Assembly (NCBI GenBank): GCA_039027435.1
Contig: JBCCKF010000007.1
Coordinates: 124,001-188,000, forward strand
Reading direction: 5' to 3'
Source: CALBPI01 sp039027435
GTDB taxonomy: Bacteria; Pseudomonadota; Gammaproteobacteria; Steroidobacterales; Woeseiaceae
DNA length: 64,000 bases
Made by a program: the position numbers and the translations under genes. Shown in pieces: positions 63,681 to 64,000 of the stretch (the first letter of the stretch is position 1; the number at the start of each line of letters is the position of its first letter). The notes under the pieces are model-generated. The model searched no databases, was not told the origin of the DNA, and saw nothing but the letters and a program-made list of their open reading frames with translations.

Positions 63681-64000
63681 ATGCCCGAGCTTCCTGAGGT
63701 TGAGACAACCCGTCGTGGGATTACCCCGCACCTGATCGGAGAACGCATCCAGACGGTCAAGGTCTTTGACCACCGGCTGCGCTGGCCTGTGCCTCCGGAT
63801 CTCGCGGATAATCTGGAGGGCCAAACCTTAAATAGTATTCGGCGTCGTGCGAAATATCTGTTGCTCGACGTCCAGGGTGGCAGTGTGATCATTCACCTTG
63901 GCATGTCGGGCAGGCTTCAGGTGGTCAAAAGCGACCATCCGCGCAAAAAGCACGACCATGTAGACCTGATATTCGCTCACAAGCACGCGCTTAGATTACA
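63681..64000 (+). CDS. mutM: Formamidopyrimidine-DNA glycosylase, partial (3' end outside window)
   Basis: Starts MPELPEVETTRRGI, with the catalytic Pro2 and Glu3, and continues with FDHRLRWPVP, RRRAKYLLLD (Lys of the beta-elimination site) and HLGMSGRLQV. 106 codons lie before the window edge. The full protein is normally about 270 residues. It removes 8-oxoguanine. Its position beside rpmBG is ancestral. Confidence 0.95.
   Translation, partial: MPELPEVETTRRGITPHLIGERIQTVKVFDHRLRWPVPPDLADNLEGQTLNSIRRRAKYLLLDVQGGSVIIHLGMSGRLQVVKSDHPRKKHDHVDLIFAHKHALRL

Noticed and set aside
1..64000. CRISPR arrays, insertion sequences, prophage or integron elements
   Set aside because: No regularly spaced repeats, transposase, integrase or phage structural genes were seen.

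Overview
The window looks like part of the chromosome of a marine-type gammaproteobacterium, with no plasmid, phage or insertion-sequence signatures. The evidence is gene content and order. The right third carries the ancestral mutM / rpmG-rpmB / radC / coaBC / dut / pyrE neighbourhood known from Escherichia and Pseudomonas. Next to it are xthA, an ampG-like gene, trmB, and an asmA-like gene followed by mutY and yggX. I cannot name a genus. Both window edges cut a gene: a lipoprotein on the left and mutM on the right.

Region 1 (1-10.6 kb). A minus-strand run reads from an AraC-type regulator through a secreted protein and a SWIM zinc-finger protein to a large helical-repeat protein (DUF6493-like). 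Divergent from it is a small lipid or secondary-metabolism group: a membrane desaturase, an SDR whose catalytic Tyr is Phe, and a flavin amine oxidase whose start overlaps the SDR stop.

Region 2 (10.6-30.6 kb) is accessory and rich in unknown secreted proteins and lipoproteins. It holds a patatin-like protein whose catalytic halves are split by about ten membrane segments, followed by two unrecognised partners. It also holds a three-gene TPR/TonB-C operon, an M16 metalloprotease lipoprotein, an HD phosphohydrolase, a lipoprotein with two aspartic-protease DTG motifs, and a beta-barrel gene broken by one in-frame stop.

Region 3 (30.7-41.7 kb) has a PhoA-type phosphatase lipoprotein, tRNA-Phe with a good promoter, a DGPF/ECF42 sigma-factor pair, and two overlapping S9-type peptidase genes. 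The second S9 gene has lost all three catalytic residues. A TetR regulator and the ergothioneine genes egtB-egtD follow, with a hairpin covering the egtB ribosome-binding site.

Region 4 (41.7-64 kb) is mostly core. It contains yggX-mutY-SRPBCC-asmA, an ECF sigma/anti-sigma/DUF4097 operon ending in a strong terminator, a FimX-like REC-PAS-GGDEF-EAL protein with degenerate catalytic motifs, trmB, and an orphan solute-binding protein with a luciferase-like-domain protein under a divergent LysR gene. MarC, AmpG, xthA, pyrE, dut, coaBC, radC, rpmB, rpmG, a C-terminally extended acyl-CoA desaturase and mutM follow. No gene-free stretch exceeds 300 bases, and I saw no CRISPR array, transposase, integrase or rRNA.
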